Positions 1 through 6,608 of a stretch of DNA of 64,000 bases are shown here, piece after piece (position 1 is the first letter of the stretch; each line of letters opens with the position of its first letter). A program made the position numbers and the translations under genes. Where the stretch lies: the NCBI GenBank assembly GCA_016782885.1, contig JADHXQ010000001.1:1-64000 (forward strand). Reading direction: 5' to 3'. The notes below the pieces were generated by a model, which was not told the origin of the DNA, made no database searches, and was given only the letters and a program-made list of their open reading frames with translations. The DNA is from Phycisphaerae bacterium (GTDB lineage Bacteria > Planctomycetota > Phycisphaerae > SM23-33).

Positions 1-932
1 GGAACATGTACCTGTCGACCTTTAACTTCGGTGACAAGACCGTCGAGGCCGCAATCATGTACATCGACAAGAACGACAAGATCCACCAGTTCATCAAGCT
101 CCCGAACCACCCCGGCACGAAGCGAGCCTGCCCGTTGGGCATCGATTTCGGCACCGACGGGAACCTCTACGTCGCCGACGCGCAGGCAATCGTAGGCGCC
201 GAAGGCGCCGTCTCGCGCCTGCTGAAAGTCACGGTCAAGAACGGAAAGGCCGTCAAGTGCGAATCGGTTGTCGAGGGATTCAACTTCTCCAACGCGGTCG
301 CCTGCCGCGGTAAGGGGGTCTACGTCACCGAAACTTCACTGGGCATCAAAGACGACGCCGGCGTCCACCACAGCGGCGTGTATCGCTTTGAACTGTCCGA
401 ACTTGACGGCGCCAAGCCGATCAAACTCGCCGCCGAAGGCAAGGACAAGCACCTGATCGCGCGCCTTGAAACCCGCAATCCGGCTTGGACGGTCGGCGCA
501 AACGGGATGGACTTCGACCCCGAAGGCAACATGTACGTCTGCAACTTCGGCGAGGCCTCGATCGAAAAGTTCAAGATGAACGCGGACGGGACAAAACCCG
601 TCAGCCGCTCTGTCCTCGTCAAAGGCCAGGGCATGCTCTGCACCGACGGGATGGACTACGGCGCCGACGGAATGATCTACGTAGCCGACTTCCTGGGCAA
701 CGCGGTCCACCAGATATGCCCGAAGACCGGAATGGTCAACACGCTGGCCAAGAACCCCGTGAGCGACGGGACCGGCGGACGCCTGGACAAACCCTCCGAG
801 GCACGCCTGCGAGGCAGGAAGGTATACGTCGCCAATATCGACATCCCGTACGACAATAATGTGGTCGACGTCCCGCACACCATCTCGGTGATCGATCTCG
901 ATGAATGCAAAAAATGCAAGGCGGACAAGTAG
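1..932 (+). CDS. SMP-30/gluconolactonase-like NHL beta-propeller protein, 5' end cut by window
   Basis: The visible 308 residues are a run of beta-propeller blades with the repeated pattern D-G-N/M-x-Y-V-A/C-D/N, for example GTDGNLYVADA near residue 55, DPEGNMYVCNF near 175 and GADGMIYVADF near 220. This is typical of the SMP-30/gluconolactonase/LRE superfamily, whose members hydrolyse sugar lactones or act as secreted six-blade propellers. The first ATG is at position 6, but the frame is open to the window edge. Any signal peptide or first blade therefore lies outside, and the true start is unknown. A hairpin terminator follows the stop. A related lipoprotein propeller occurs at 29063. The substrate cannot be read from the sequence. 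A lactonase role would fit the neighbouring sugar genes but is inference. Confidence 0.7.
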   Translation, partial: NMYLSTFNFGDKTVEAAIMYIDKNDKIHQFIKLPNHPGTKRACPLGIDFGTDGNLYVADAQAIVGAEGAVSRLLKVTVKNGKAVKCESVVEGFNFSNAVACRGKGVYVTETSLGIKDDAGVHHSGVYRFELSELDGAKPIKLAAEGKDKHLIARLETRNPAWTVGANGMDFDPEGNMYVCNFGEASIEKFKMNADGTKPVSRSVLVKGQGMLCTDGMDYGADGMIYVADFLGNAVHQICPKTGMVNTLAKNPVSDGTGGRLDKPSEARLRGRKVYVANIDIPYDNNVVDVPHTISVIDLDECKKCKADK

Positions 933-966
933 CGCGCCGCGGCCTGACCGGGCCTGTTTGAACATC

Positions 967-1006
967 GGGCCCCGATTTCTACTGGAAGTCGGGGCTCGTT
1001 TTGTTA
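967..1006 (+). terminator. Rho-independent terminator after the propeller gene
   Basis: GCCCCGA (969-975) pairs with TCGGGGC (989-995). The stem is extended inward by TTTC/GAAG around a TACTG loop, and TCGTTTTGTT follows. It lies 35 bases after the stop codon at 932. Confidence 0.7.
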
Positions 1007-1024
1007 TCATATTTCGACACAGGC

Positions 1025-1052
1025 TTGTCAGGGGTGGGCGAATGGCTACAAT
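1025..1052 (+). promoter_or_regulatory. Promoter of the AOR-aldolase operon
   Basis: TTGTCA (1025-1030), a 16-base spacer and TACAAT (1047-1052). The block from 1022 to about 1072 is strikingly like 7502-7552 upstream of the kinase/isomerase operon: GGCTTGTCAG, GCGAA, GCTACAATCGTC and GCGATC match at the same spacing. The shared bases extend beyond the -35 and -10 hexamers, which suggests a common regulator site as well as a sigma-70-type promoter. Confidence 0.6.
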
Positions 1053-1134
1053 CGTCCTGGAAGTGTGCGATCACAGGCACCCGCATCCGCGGGCACTGGA
1101 AAAATACCCGAACAAACGATTGGAATTGTAACTA

Positions 1135-3171
1135 ATGCTGGAAGAACAGCGAAACACGAATAACGATTCGAACAGCGGACACGCGGGATACATGGGAAAA
1201 ATTCTGGAGGTGGATCTCTCCGAACAAACCATCCGCCCCGCACCCCTCGCCGATAACTTCAGGCAACTGTTCGTCGGCGGGCGCGGGTTGGCGGTAGCAC
1301 TGCTGTTTCAGCAGTTGAACCGAAGGGCCGTCGCCGCCGGCGATCCGATCGAGGAACTCGGTCCGGTTTCCGAAAACAACGTCCTGGTATTCTGCACGTC
1401 GCCGACAACGGGCACGAACGTGCCGACCTCTTCGAGGTTTCACGTGGCGTTCAAGTCTCCTCTGACCGGCGGGGTCGGCTCGTGCAACAGCGGAGGGAAA
1501 TGGGGCGTCGAGTTCAAGAAAACCGGTTTTGACGCCCTCGTCGTAACCGGACGCTCCAAGAAACCCGCACTCCTCATCATCGACGCCGACGGACCGCGCC
1601 TCGAACCGGCGCCGGAAACCAATCCCGCCGACGTGGACGCGGTGACCGACGCGGTTCAGGCAATCACAAGCAAGAAACACAAAGTCATGACGGTCGGAGG
1701 CGCGGGCAGAAATCTATCGCCCATCGCGTGCATCATCAACGACCGCGGACGAGCCCTGGGGCGGGGAGGCTCCGGCGCGGTATTCGCCTCGAAAAATCTC
1801 CTTGCCATCGCGGTGCGCGGGGAAGAATCCGTCGACGCCTGCGACCCGTCCGGGCTGGACCCGAAGAATATCTCCGGTTCGGTCTACAAAGCGATGGCCA
1901 AGCTCCGGGTCGGAAAGATCACAAAGACAAAAAAACAGTTCGGAATCCTCTCGTCCATGGGAACCAACGGGCTGATGGGAATGCTCGCCCAGTACGACGA
2001 ACTGCTGCACAAGAACTTCCTGGACAACCGCCACGACGAGTCGGATCTCGCGAAGATCCAGGGAGAAGCTTTCCTGCATCACGAAAGCGTCAAAGTAAAA
2101 AGCGGCGCCTGCCGCCAATGCCCCATCGCTTGTACGCGGATAACCCGCATCGTCGATGGAGACGGAAACATCGTATCGAGCGGGGAAGGCCCGGAATTCG
2201 AGACGGTCTCCCTGCTCGGCGCCAACCTCCACATCTACGATCTCGAAGTCATCACGCAGGCCAACTACCTTTGCAATCGCTACGGATTCGACACGATTTC
2301 CATGGGGGGAACCATCGCCGCCCTGATGGAGATCTACGAGAAGGTCGACGCGACCGACCCCTCGCAGCGAACGGACGCCGAAACCGCCCTCATGACGGAG
2401 GCCGAACCGTTCGTTTCCCAATACGGCGCGCCCGTGTTCGGAAACGCGCGCTGCCTGGTCCCGCTGGTAGAAGCGGCCGCCGCAAACGCCGGGCTCGGCG
2501 AGGCGGTCGCCCAGGGCTCCAGGCGATTGTCTCAGCGGTTCGGCCACGGCGAAGCGTCGATGACGGTCAAGGGCATGGAACTGCCCGCCTACGATCCGAG
2601 AGCCACCTGGACGCAGGGGCTTTCCTACATGATGAGCCCCAGGGGAGGATGCCACCTCCAGGGCGGATACTCGGCGCCGCTGGCGTTCTGCGCGGGTTAC
2701 GGGGAGTTCCCGGGGAACAAGGTGGAGGGCGCGGCGCTGGTGGCGCGGAACGTCTGCTACCAAAACGCGGTTTATGACATTCTGGGCGTATGCGCGTTCA
2801 CCGGTTTCTCGGTCAGCCTCGACGAGTTCGCGAACATGTTGAACGATGTCGCCGGCGGCGCCCGCAAGGCAAGCGACCTGGAGCATATCGCCAGAAGATG
2901 CATCATCCTGGAACGGATCTTCAACCACCGCTGCGGTTTGACGTCCCAGGACGATTGGCTGCCCGAACGATTCTTCGACGACGCGATCACCGTTGACGGT
3001 GTCGAAACCAAATGCTCGAGGAGCGATTTTTCACGGATGCGCCACGAATTCTACGAATCGATGGGCCTCGACGAAGACGGGCTGCCCACCGCAAAAACCC
3101 TCGACGAAACGCTCCTGCGCGAGTTCCTGCAGCAGATCGACGCCGAAGAGTCGGCCCGGAAGGAAATATGA
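1135..3171 (+). CDS. aor: Aldehyde:ferredoxin oxidoreductase (tungsten/molybdenum-pterin AOR family)
   Basis: A 678-residue AOR-family enzyme, expected to oxidise an aldehyde to the carboxylate using a W- or Mo-bispterin and one [4Fe-4S] cluster, with ferredoxin as electron acceptor, in the cytoplasm. The N-terminal AOR domain is clear: GYMGKILEVDLS at residues 18-29, GGRGLAVALLF, and the SRFHVAFKSPLTGGVG pterin-domain segment. Cluster ligands are visible as C326-x2-C329-x3-C333, with a likely fourth at C553 in GVCAFTG. It is somewhat longer than typical AOR (about 600-620). The start at 1135 keeps the GY preceding MGKIL; an internal ATG at 1192 is an alternative. It overlaps the next gene by 4 bases (ATGA), so the two are probably translationally coupled. 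An L-lactaldehyde substrate is inferred from that partner. Confidence 0.9.
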   Translation: MLEEQRNTNNDSNSGHAGYMGKILEVDLSEQTIRPAPLADNFRQLFVGGRGLAVALLFQQLNRRAVAAGDPIEELGPVSENNVLVFCTSPTTGTNVPTSSRFHVAFKSPLTGGVGSCNSGGKWGVEFKKTGFDALVVTGRSKKPALLIIDADGPRLEPAPETNPADVDAVTDAVQAITSKKHKVMTVGGAGRNLSPIACIINDRGRALGRGGSGAVFASKNLLAIAVRGEESVDACDPSGLDPKNISGSVYKAMAKLRVGKITKTKKQFGILSSMGTNGLMGMLAQYDELLHKNFLDNRHDESDLAKIQGEAFLHHESVKVKSGACRQCPIACTRITRIVDGDGNIVSSGEGPEFETVSLLGANLHIYDLEVITQANYLCNRYGFDTISMGGTIAALMEIYEKVDATDPSQRTDAETALMTEAEPFVSQYGAPVFGNARCLVPLVEAAAANAGLGEAVAQGSRRLSQRFGHGEASMTVKGMELPAYDPRATWTQGLSYMMSPRGGCHLQGGYSAPLAFCAGYGEFPGNKVEGAALVARNVCYQNAVYDILGVCAFTGFSVSLDEFANMLNDVAGGARKASDLEHIARRCIILERIFNHRCGLTSQDDWLPERFFDDAITVDGVETKCSRSDFSRMRHEFYESMGLDEDGLPTAKTLDETLLREFLQQIDAEESARKEI

Positions 3172-4580
3172 GCACTGAAAAACAGTTCGATAAACGCGAC
3201 GTGTACGACGCCATGTACGCCACCGGAAAAGCGATCATGCTCACCGGCGGAAACAATACCCACAGCGGTAATATCTCCTTTCGACACCCCGAGGATCGTG
3301 AATCGTTTTTCATGACCACGTCCGGATCTCAGCAGGGCGCCCTCGTGCCGAGCGACATCGTCCCGCTCAAGTTCGATGAAGTCAGTTGGGGCGACGGGCG
3401 GGCCTCCACCGAGTCCACCATTCATCGGCGGATTCTATCCATTCCCGGAACGGAGGCGGCGATTCACTGTCACTATCTTTCCGCGACAGAGGCGACTTTC
3501 GACACGAAGGAGCACCAGAACTTCCTGGCGTACGATGGAAACGCGGGCGGTCTGGATCGGTTTTCTTTTATCCCCATCGACTGCGCCGGCGCGCACCTCC
3601 TGGGACCCGTCTCCTCCGATCACTATCTGGAACCCACGGGCTCCAAGGAAATGGAAGATCGAATTCCCGCGTACCTTGCCGACCGCCCGGTGACCCTCGT
3701 GCAGGGGCACGGCCCTTTCGTCCGTGGCGACTGCCTGGCGACCTGCCTGCATTGGCTGGGGCTCGTCGAGGCGTCGGCGAGCCTGAAGATCGCCGCCCGC
3801 CTGAGAGGCATCGACACCCGGGCCATATCCGAAAAGATCCGCCAGGACGGCGCGGGCGCCCTGTACCCCGCGACGATCCGGCCGTTCGACGCGTCCGTTC
3901 TCGGACAATACGAAACGGACGACGCAAATACCATCTCGGCGTTCAAAGAGCGGGCGCGATTCAACTTCTATAACGCCATTTCGCCCTTCGGCACGGGCTC
4001 CATGAGCGAAAAGGTCACGCAAAACGAGATGCTTTACTGCCCGACGGCCGCTGCGCCCGAGGGCTACGAAATCGCTATCCTGCGAACGAATCTCGATGAA
4101 TGCCCCGAAGACGACTTTGAACTGGCGTTTCACAAGGCGCTCTATCGAAACACCAGCTACAAGACCTGCATGTTCACACTGAGCCCCCTTGCCACCGCCG
4201 AAGCGATGGCCGTGATCTTCGAATCTTTCGGACTCGAAGCGCTGACGAATCCCGATTCGGTTTCCATAGATTACGCGGACCCGAAAGACCATCCCGTACT
4301 CAAGCCCATCGACGCCGAGGCCATCTACCTGAACCCGCGAGTCGGCCTGGCCAATTCGGACGCCGGTTTCGAGACCATCGCCAACATGCTCCGCTGGCAC
4401 AAAGGGGCCTGCGTTATCGCCGGGCGGGGCGCCATCGGAGCGGGAAGCGTCTCCCTCGAACAGTCCGCCCATCACGTAGCCTCATTGGAGAACATCGCAA
4501 GAATCCGCCAGACCATCCACTACACTCACCGCCTGGCGGGAGCCCCGCCGATCTCGCATTTTGAACCCGTAACGCAGTAA
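3168..4580 (+). CDS. Tandem class II aldolase/adducin-domain protein (fuculose-phosphate aldolase-like)
   Basis: A 470-residue protein made of two class II aldolase/adducin-like halves. The first half carries the expected zinc aldolase features: GNISFR near residue 30, TTSGSQQG, a glutamate in STESTIH (E82), the metal pair H100-x-H102 (IHCHYLSAT) and H181 in QGHGPFVRG. The second half (about 260-470) keeps a family-like end (HKGACVIAGRGAIGAGS) but has no His-x-His, so it may be structural or regulatory. Known single-domain relatives (FucA, RhaD) split L-fuculose- or L-rhamnulose-1-phosphate into DHAP and L-lactaldehyde. The ATG overlaps the AOR stop as ATGA. The frame is open upstream to 3012, but the coupled start fits better. 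The deoxysugar-phosphate substrate is inferred. Confidence 0.75.
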   Translation: MSTEKQFDKRDVYDAMYATGKAIMLTGGNNTHSGNISFRHPEDRESFFMTTSGSQQGALVPSDIVPLKFDEVSWGDGRASTESTIHRRILSIPGTEAAIHCHYLSATEATFDTKEHQNFLAYDGNAGGLDRFSFIPIDCAGAHLLGPVSSDHYLEPTGSKEMEDRIPAYLADRPVTLVQGHGPFVRGDCLATCLHWLGLVEASASLKIAARLRGIDTRAISEKIRQDGAGALYPATIRPFDASVLGQYETDDANTISAFKERARFNFYNAISPFGTGSMSEKVTQNEMLYCPTAAAPEGYEIAILRTNLDECPEDDFELAFHKALYRNTSYKTCMFTLSPLATAEAMAVIFESFGLEALTNPDSVSIDYADPKDHPVLKPIDAEAIYLNPRVGLANSDAGFETIANMLRWHKGACVIAGRGAIGAGSVSLEQSAHHVASLENIARIRQTIHYTHRLAGAPPISHFEPVTQ

Positions 4581-4645
4581 CCGAATTGTAAACGACAACA
4601 TCAACAAACACCTACTCTCTCGTCACCAGCAAGAAACAATACTCT

Positions 4646-4703
4646 CGCTAACGTTTCGCATCAGCGGTTGCCTCCGACCGTACGCTGAATGCGTTTGTTG
4701 TGC
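4646..4703 (-). repeat. Integron attC recombination site of the vapBC cassette
   Basis: Read on the minus strand, just after the VapC stop: GCACAAC (R'', 4703-4697), CGCATTCAGCG (4693-4683), a spacer, CGCTGATGCG (4666-4657) and AAACG|TTAGCG (core site). The two arms are complementary except for one extra T, the extrahelical base typical of attC. R'' is perfectly complementary to GTTGTGC, which is rebuilt if G4652 is joined to TTGTGC at 5367-5362, as in an excised circular cassette. Confidence 0.8.
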
Positions 4704-4706
4704 ATG

Positions 4707-5090
4707 TCATTCCCCGTAGAGGGACAAGGGTATATACTGGCTTATCAAATTGAAGTGCTTGTCATTTGTAAGCAAATGCAGATCATTCTGTATGGCGTTT
4801 TGCGTGATTATCAGATCGGGCACACCAATACCATTGACTCCCTTACGCATGCATGTTATCTGCATCTGCGTGATGTCGTCCCAATCGATTTCAATGGGGT
4901 ATCTCTTGACTTCCCGAAGCAGGGCTATGAGGCGCTTCTGTTTCCTGACGTGGAGGGCGGGGATGAGTTCCGTGAGAATCAGCTCATTTATTACAATGAG
5001 ATTCTCCTCAATCAGAAGATCGACAACGTCCAACTCACCTTTCCCTCGAAAGTAGTCGATCCAGACTGAACTGTCCACAAGGACGCTCAT
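4707..5090 (-). CDS. vapC: VapC-type PIN-domain ribonuclease toxin
   Basis: A 127-residue PIN-domain protein, full length for VapC. It starts with VLVDSSVWIDYFRG, where the first acidic metal ligand (D6) and the VapC-typical SSVWIDYF are visible. A conserved glutamate follows in NELILTELIP, and an acidic residue in GIGVPDLIITQNA, giving the PIN acidic cluster. VapC toxins are Mg-dependent RNases that cut specific tRNA or rRNA sites and are held inactive by VapB. The start overlaps the vapB stop by 4 bases (ATGA). It is the last gene of an integron cassette; the attC site begins three or four bases after its stop. Confidence 0.88.
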   Translation of the reverse strand: MSVLVDSSVWIDYFRGKGELDVVDLLIEENLIVINELILTELIPALHVRKQKRLIALLREVKRYPIEIDWDDITQMQITCMRKGVNGIGVPDLIITQNAIQNDLHLLTNDKHFNLISQYIPLSLYGE

Positions 5091-5281
5091 TTGCGTTTCC
5101 TGAGAGTGTTCAGGTCTATATCGATATCAACCTTCCCTTTGTATTTCTTCAGGCCGCTGATTCTCCTCTTGCGAACGAAGTCCTCCAACGCGCTGATGAT
5201 GACAGCCGTCTTAGTCTTTTGGTTTGAGAGCTTCATCGCCTTGGTAAGAAGCGGGCCTGGAAGATCAAGCGTGGTTCTCAT
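5087..5281 (-). CDS. vapB: VapB-type antitoxin
   Basis: A 64-residue protein starting MRTTLDLPGPLLTKAM, the short N-terminal strand plus helix typical of ribbon-helix-helix VapB (DUF2191-like) antitoxins. A basic, charged C-terminal tail (KKYKGKVDIDIDL) would wrap VapC. The ATG at 5281 is preceded by AAGGAG at about 8 bases. The frame is open further upstream to 5332, but that would run through the promoter -10 and operator. It is the first gene of the vapBC pair. The complex is expected to repress its own promoter at the palindrome at 5315-5331. Confidence 0.82.
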   Translation of the reverse strand: MRTTLDLPGPLLTKAMKLSNQKTKTAVIISALEDFVRKRRISGLKKYKGKVDIDIDLNTLRKRK

Positions 5282-5314
5282 CTCGTTCTCCTTATGCACG
5301 TCTATCGCTGTATA

Positions 5315-5350
5315 TGCATAAATTATATGCACATTAAGTCACATTGTCAA
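5315..5350 (-). promoter_or_regulatory. Consensus sigma-70 promoter and operator of vapBC
   Basis: On the minus strand: TTGACA (5350-5345), a 17-base spacer and TATAAT (5327-5322), a perfect consensus. The palindrome TGCATA-AATTA-TATGCA (5315-5331) covers the -10. Further TATGCA half-sites lie at 5293-5298 and 5359-5364. This is the layout of an autorepressed toxin-antitoxin promoter. Confidence 0.75.
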
Positions 5351-5372
5351 CACTTTCTTATGCACAACGACT

Positions 5373-5888
5373 TCATCGTACGATCATCCAATCCAGCATC
5401 GCTTCTTTCGGAGCGGGGGCGGACAACGTGACGGTGAATCCATCGGGGCCCTTCTTGCTGACGGCGCGGTTGGTCAGCCAGGATTGTTCGACAAACACCG
5501 CGTAGTCGCCGTCGCTCTCGGCCCGCGGGAAGCGACTGCGGATCGACTTTGCCAACGGGGCGACCGTCACGTTCTTGCCGCGCAAGTTGCGAGAAGGCTT
5601 CTTGTCGGCCGACAAACCGGTCACGTCGGTCACCGGTCCGCCCGTGGATACACCCGCCCCGGCGAAATGCAACCGCCCGCTCTTCTTCGAGACGGTTAGT
5701 GACGCCTGGCGAGGCGGGAGGCCTTCAGCGCGAGCGTAATGCCACTTGATGGGCTGTTCGGCGTGTGGTTGCTGGAACAGGATTGCGGCGTCGGCGAAGT
5801 CGGCTTTGCAGTTCAATCCGACGCCAGTGGCCGCATTTAAGACGATCACGTTGTCCCAGGCCGGTTTCTGCTCCTGCCGCTTCATCAC
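5373..5888 (-). pseudogene. Fragment: C-terminal part of a GC-rich secreted-type protein
   Basis: 171 residues with no signal peptide and no start-like N-terminus: it begins MMKRQEQKPAWDNV and runs straight into what looks like mid-protein beta-strand sequence. The end (YAVFVEQSWLTNRAV, then TLSAPAPKEAMLDWMIVR) resembles the C-terminal beta-sandwich tails of planctomycete secreted beta-helix or glycosidase proteins, by memory only. Composition is GC-rich and host-like, unlike the cassette genes on both sides. The best reading is a 5'-truncated gene left between inserted cassettes, its stop lying only 5 bases before the vapBC cassette boundary. It could instead be a short intact gene of unknown function. 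Confidence 0.4.
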
Positions 5889-5967
5889 GTCGCCAAGGCT
5901 CGATCCGCCGCCGCCTATCGTGAGGGCGGAGCTAACTACTCCCCCCGACCCGATTCGAACGGATTCT

Positions 5968-6171
5968 CTATGCGGTGTGCGCTACAGCCCGTTTGGTTCG
6001 CTCGTCTTGGATGCGATGCATGGCATCGTCATCAAAAAAGCGGGAGTCGCAGGCCTTGCACTTTAAGTGCTGAAGTCGCTTGACGACCAAGCCGTCTTCA
6101 AGGGTGCAATTCTCGACGGTCAGAGCCATCTTTTGCGCACCGCACTCTGGACATGGATATGATTTAGACAT
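5968..6171 (-). CDS. YgiT-type (MqsA N-terminal-like) zinc-finger protein, likely antitoxin partner
   Basis: 67 residues. It begins MSKSYPCPECGAQKM and has a second pair C-K-A-C near residue 47, together forming a four-cysteine zinc site as in the N-terminal half of MqsA/YgiT antitoxins. The DNA-binding HTH half of full MqsA is absent, as in many small YgiT-type proteins encoded beside DUF4258 genes. The start at 6171 lies inside the end of the upstream DUF4258 gene (8-base overlap), which indicates coupled translation. A longer frame to 6264 exists but would overlap the partner deeply. The antitoxin role is inferred from pairing. Confidence 0.7.
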   Translation of the reverse strand: MSKSYPCPECGAQKMALTVENCTLEDGLVVKRLQHLKCKACDSRFFDDDAMHRIQDERTKRAVAHTA

Positions 6172-6475
6172 CGGTACTCTTCTTTGAGGATATGAGGACA
6201 TAGAAAATATCGACACCCTCTTTCTTGAGAATCTTGCCTTTGGTGTAGATATCGATACCATCAAAAGTCAAACCCTTGATTACATACAATCTTTCCGTCT
6301 TCTTCGTTCGGGGATTGCGTGAGCGTAAGGCTTTGAAGATTGCGGGCGCGTTGAGAATAGATTCGTATACCAATTCGGGGGTGAGTGAATCAGTGTACAT
6401 TTCGCTTTCCGCCTTCTGCGTGAACAGGACGTTTCGAGCAATCACCAATCTCTTTATTCTGACCAGTGTATCCAT
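6164..6475 (-). CDS. DUF4258-domain protein, likely toxin of a DUF4258/YgiT module
   Basis: 103 residues with the DUF4258 pattern: an N-terminal helix, SLTPELVYESIL, then KKTERLYVIKGLTFDGIDIYTKGKI and a C-terminal strand. The fold is related to the RelE/BrnT/MqsR-like small toxin group. In many genomes it is encoded just before a YgiT-type zinc-finger gene, as here with an 8-base overlap. The gene is AT-rich relative to its neighbours and follows directly after the attC of the HTH/GIY-YIG gene, so it is probably an integron cassette gene. Toxin activity has not been read from any catalytic motif and is inferred from family context. Confidence 0.65.
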   Translation of the reverse strand: MDTLVRIKRLVIARNVLFTQKAESEMYTDSLTPELVYESILNAPAIFKALRSRNPRTKKTERLYVIKGLTFDGIDIYTKGKILKKEGVDIFYVLISSKKSTDV

Positions 6476-6554
6476 AACGCCACCTACACACTATGGTAAG
6501 ATGATGACACATGTGAATCAAGGGCGGATCTTCTTTCTATTCTTCTAGTTCGAA

Positions 6555-6608
6555 CGTTTAAGCTCAACGGCGCGGCTTTTTCGCGTCCGCTGGAGCGTCT
6601 TGTTAGGT
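6555..6608 (-). repeat. Integron attC site after the HTH/GIY-YIG gene
   Basis: On the minus strand, ACCTAAC (R'', overlapping the TAA stop of the gene at 7205-6603), AAGACGCTCCAGCGGACGCG, a short A-rich loop, GCCGCGCCGTTGAGCTTAAACG and the G|TT cleavage point (6555|6554). The left arm AAG-CTC-CGG-CGCG pairs with the right arm. The wording AACAAGnCGCTCCAGCGGACGC is typical of environmental attC sites. Confidence 0.8.

Larger units (their letters stand above)
4652..5367 (-). mobile_element. Integron gene cassette carrying vapBC (716 bp)
   Basis: The cassette ends are set by the two G|TT cleavage points, at 5368|5367 and 4652|4651 on the minus strand. Circularising the segment gives a matched R''/R' pair (GCACAAC/GTTGTGC). 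The contents are a cassette-borne promoter, vapB, vapC and attC, with minimal spacing between the VapC stop and attC as in classic cassettes. The DNA is more AT-rich than the flanking sugar genes. No integron integrase is in the window, so this belongs to an integrase-less attC cluster or a secondary-site insertion. Confidence 0.75.

Noticed and set aside
1714..2928. 404-codon open frame on the minus strand inside the AOR gene
   Set aside because: The AOR reading is a clear family match. GC-rich coding DNA leaves long antisense frames open, and this one has no recognisable motif or ribosome site.
5940..6010. tRNA-like T-arm (ATCCG-TTCGAAT-CGGGT on the minus strand)
   Set aside because: No D-arm, anticodon arm or acceptor stem can be built and the region is within and just after the YgiT gene. 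It is considered instead as a possible attC relic.
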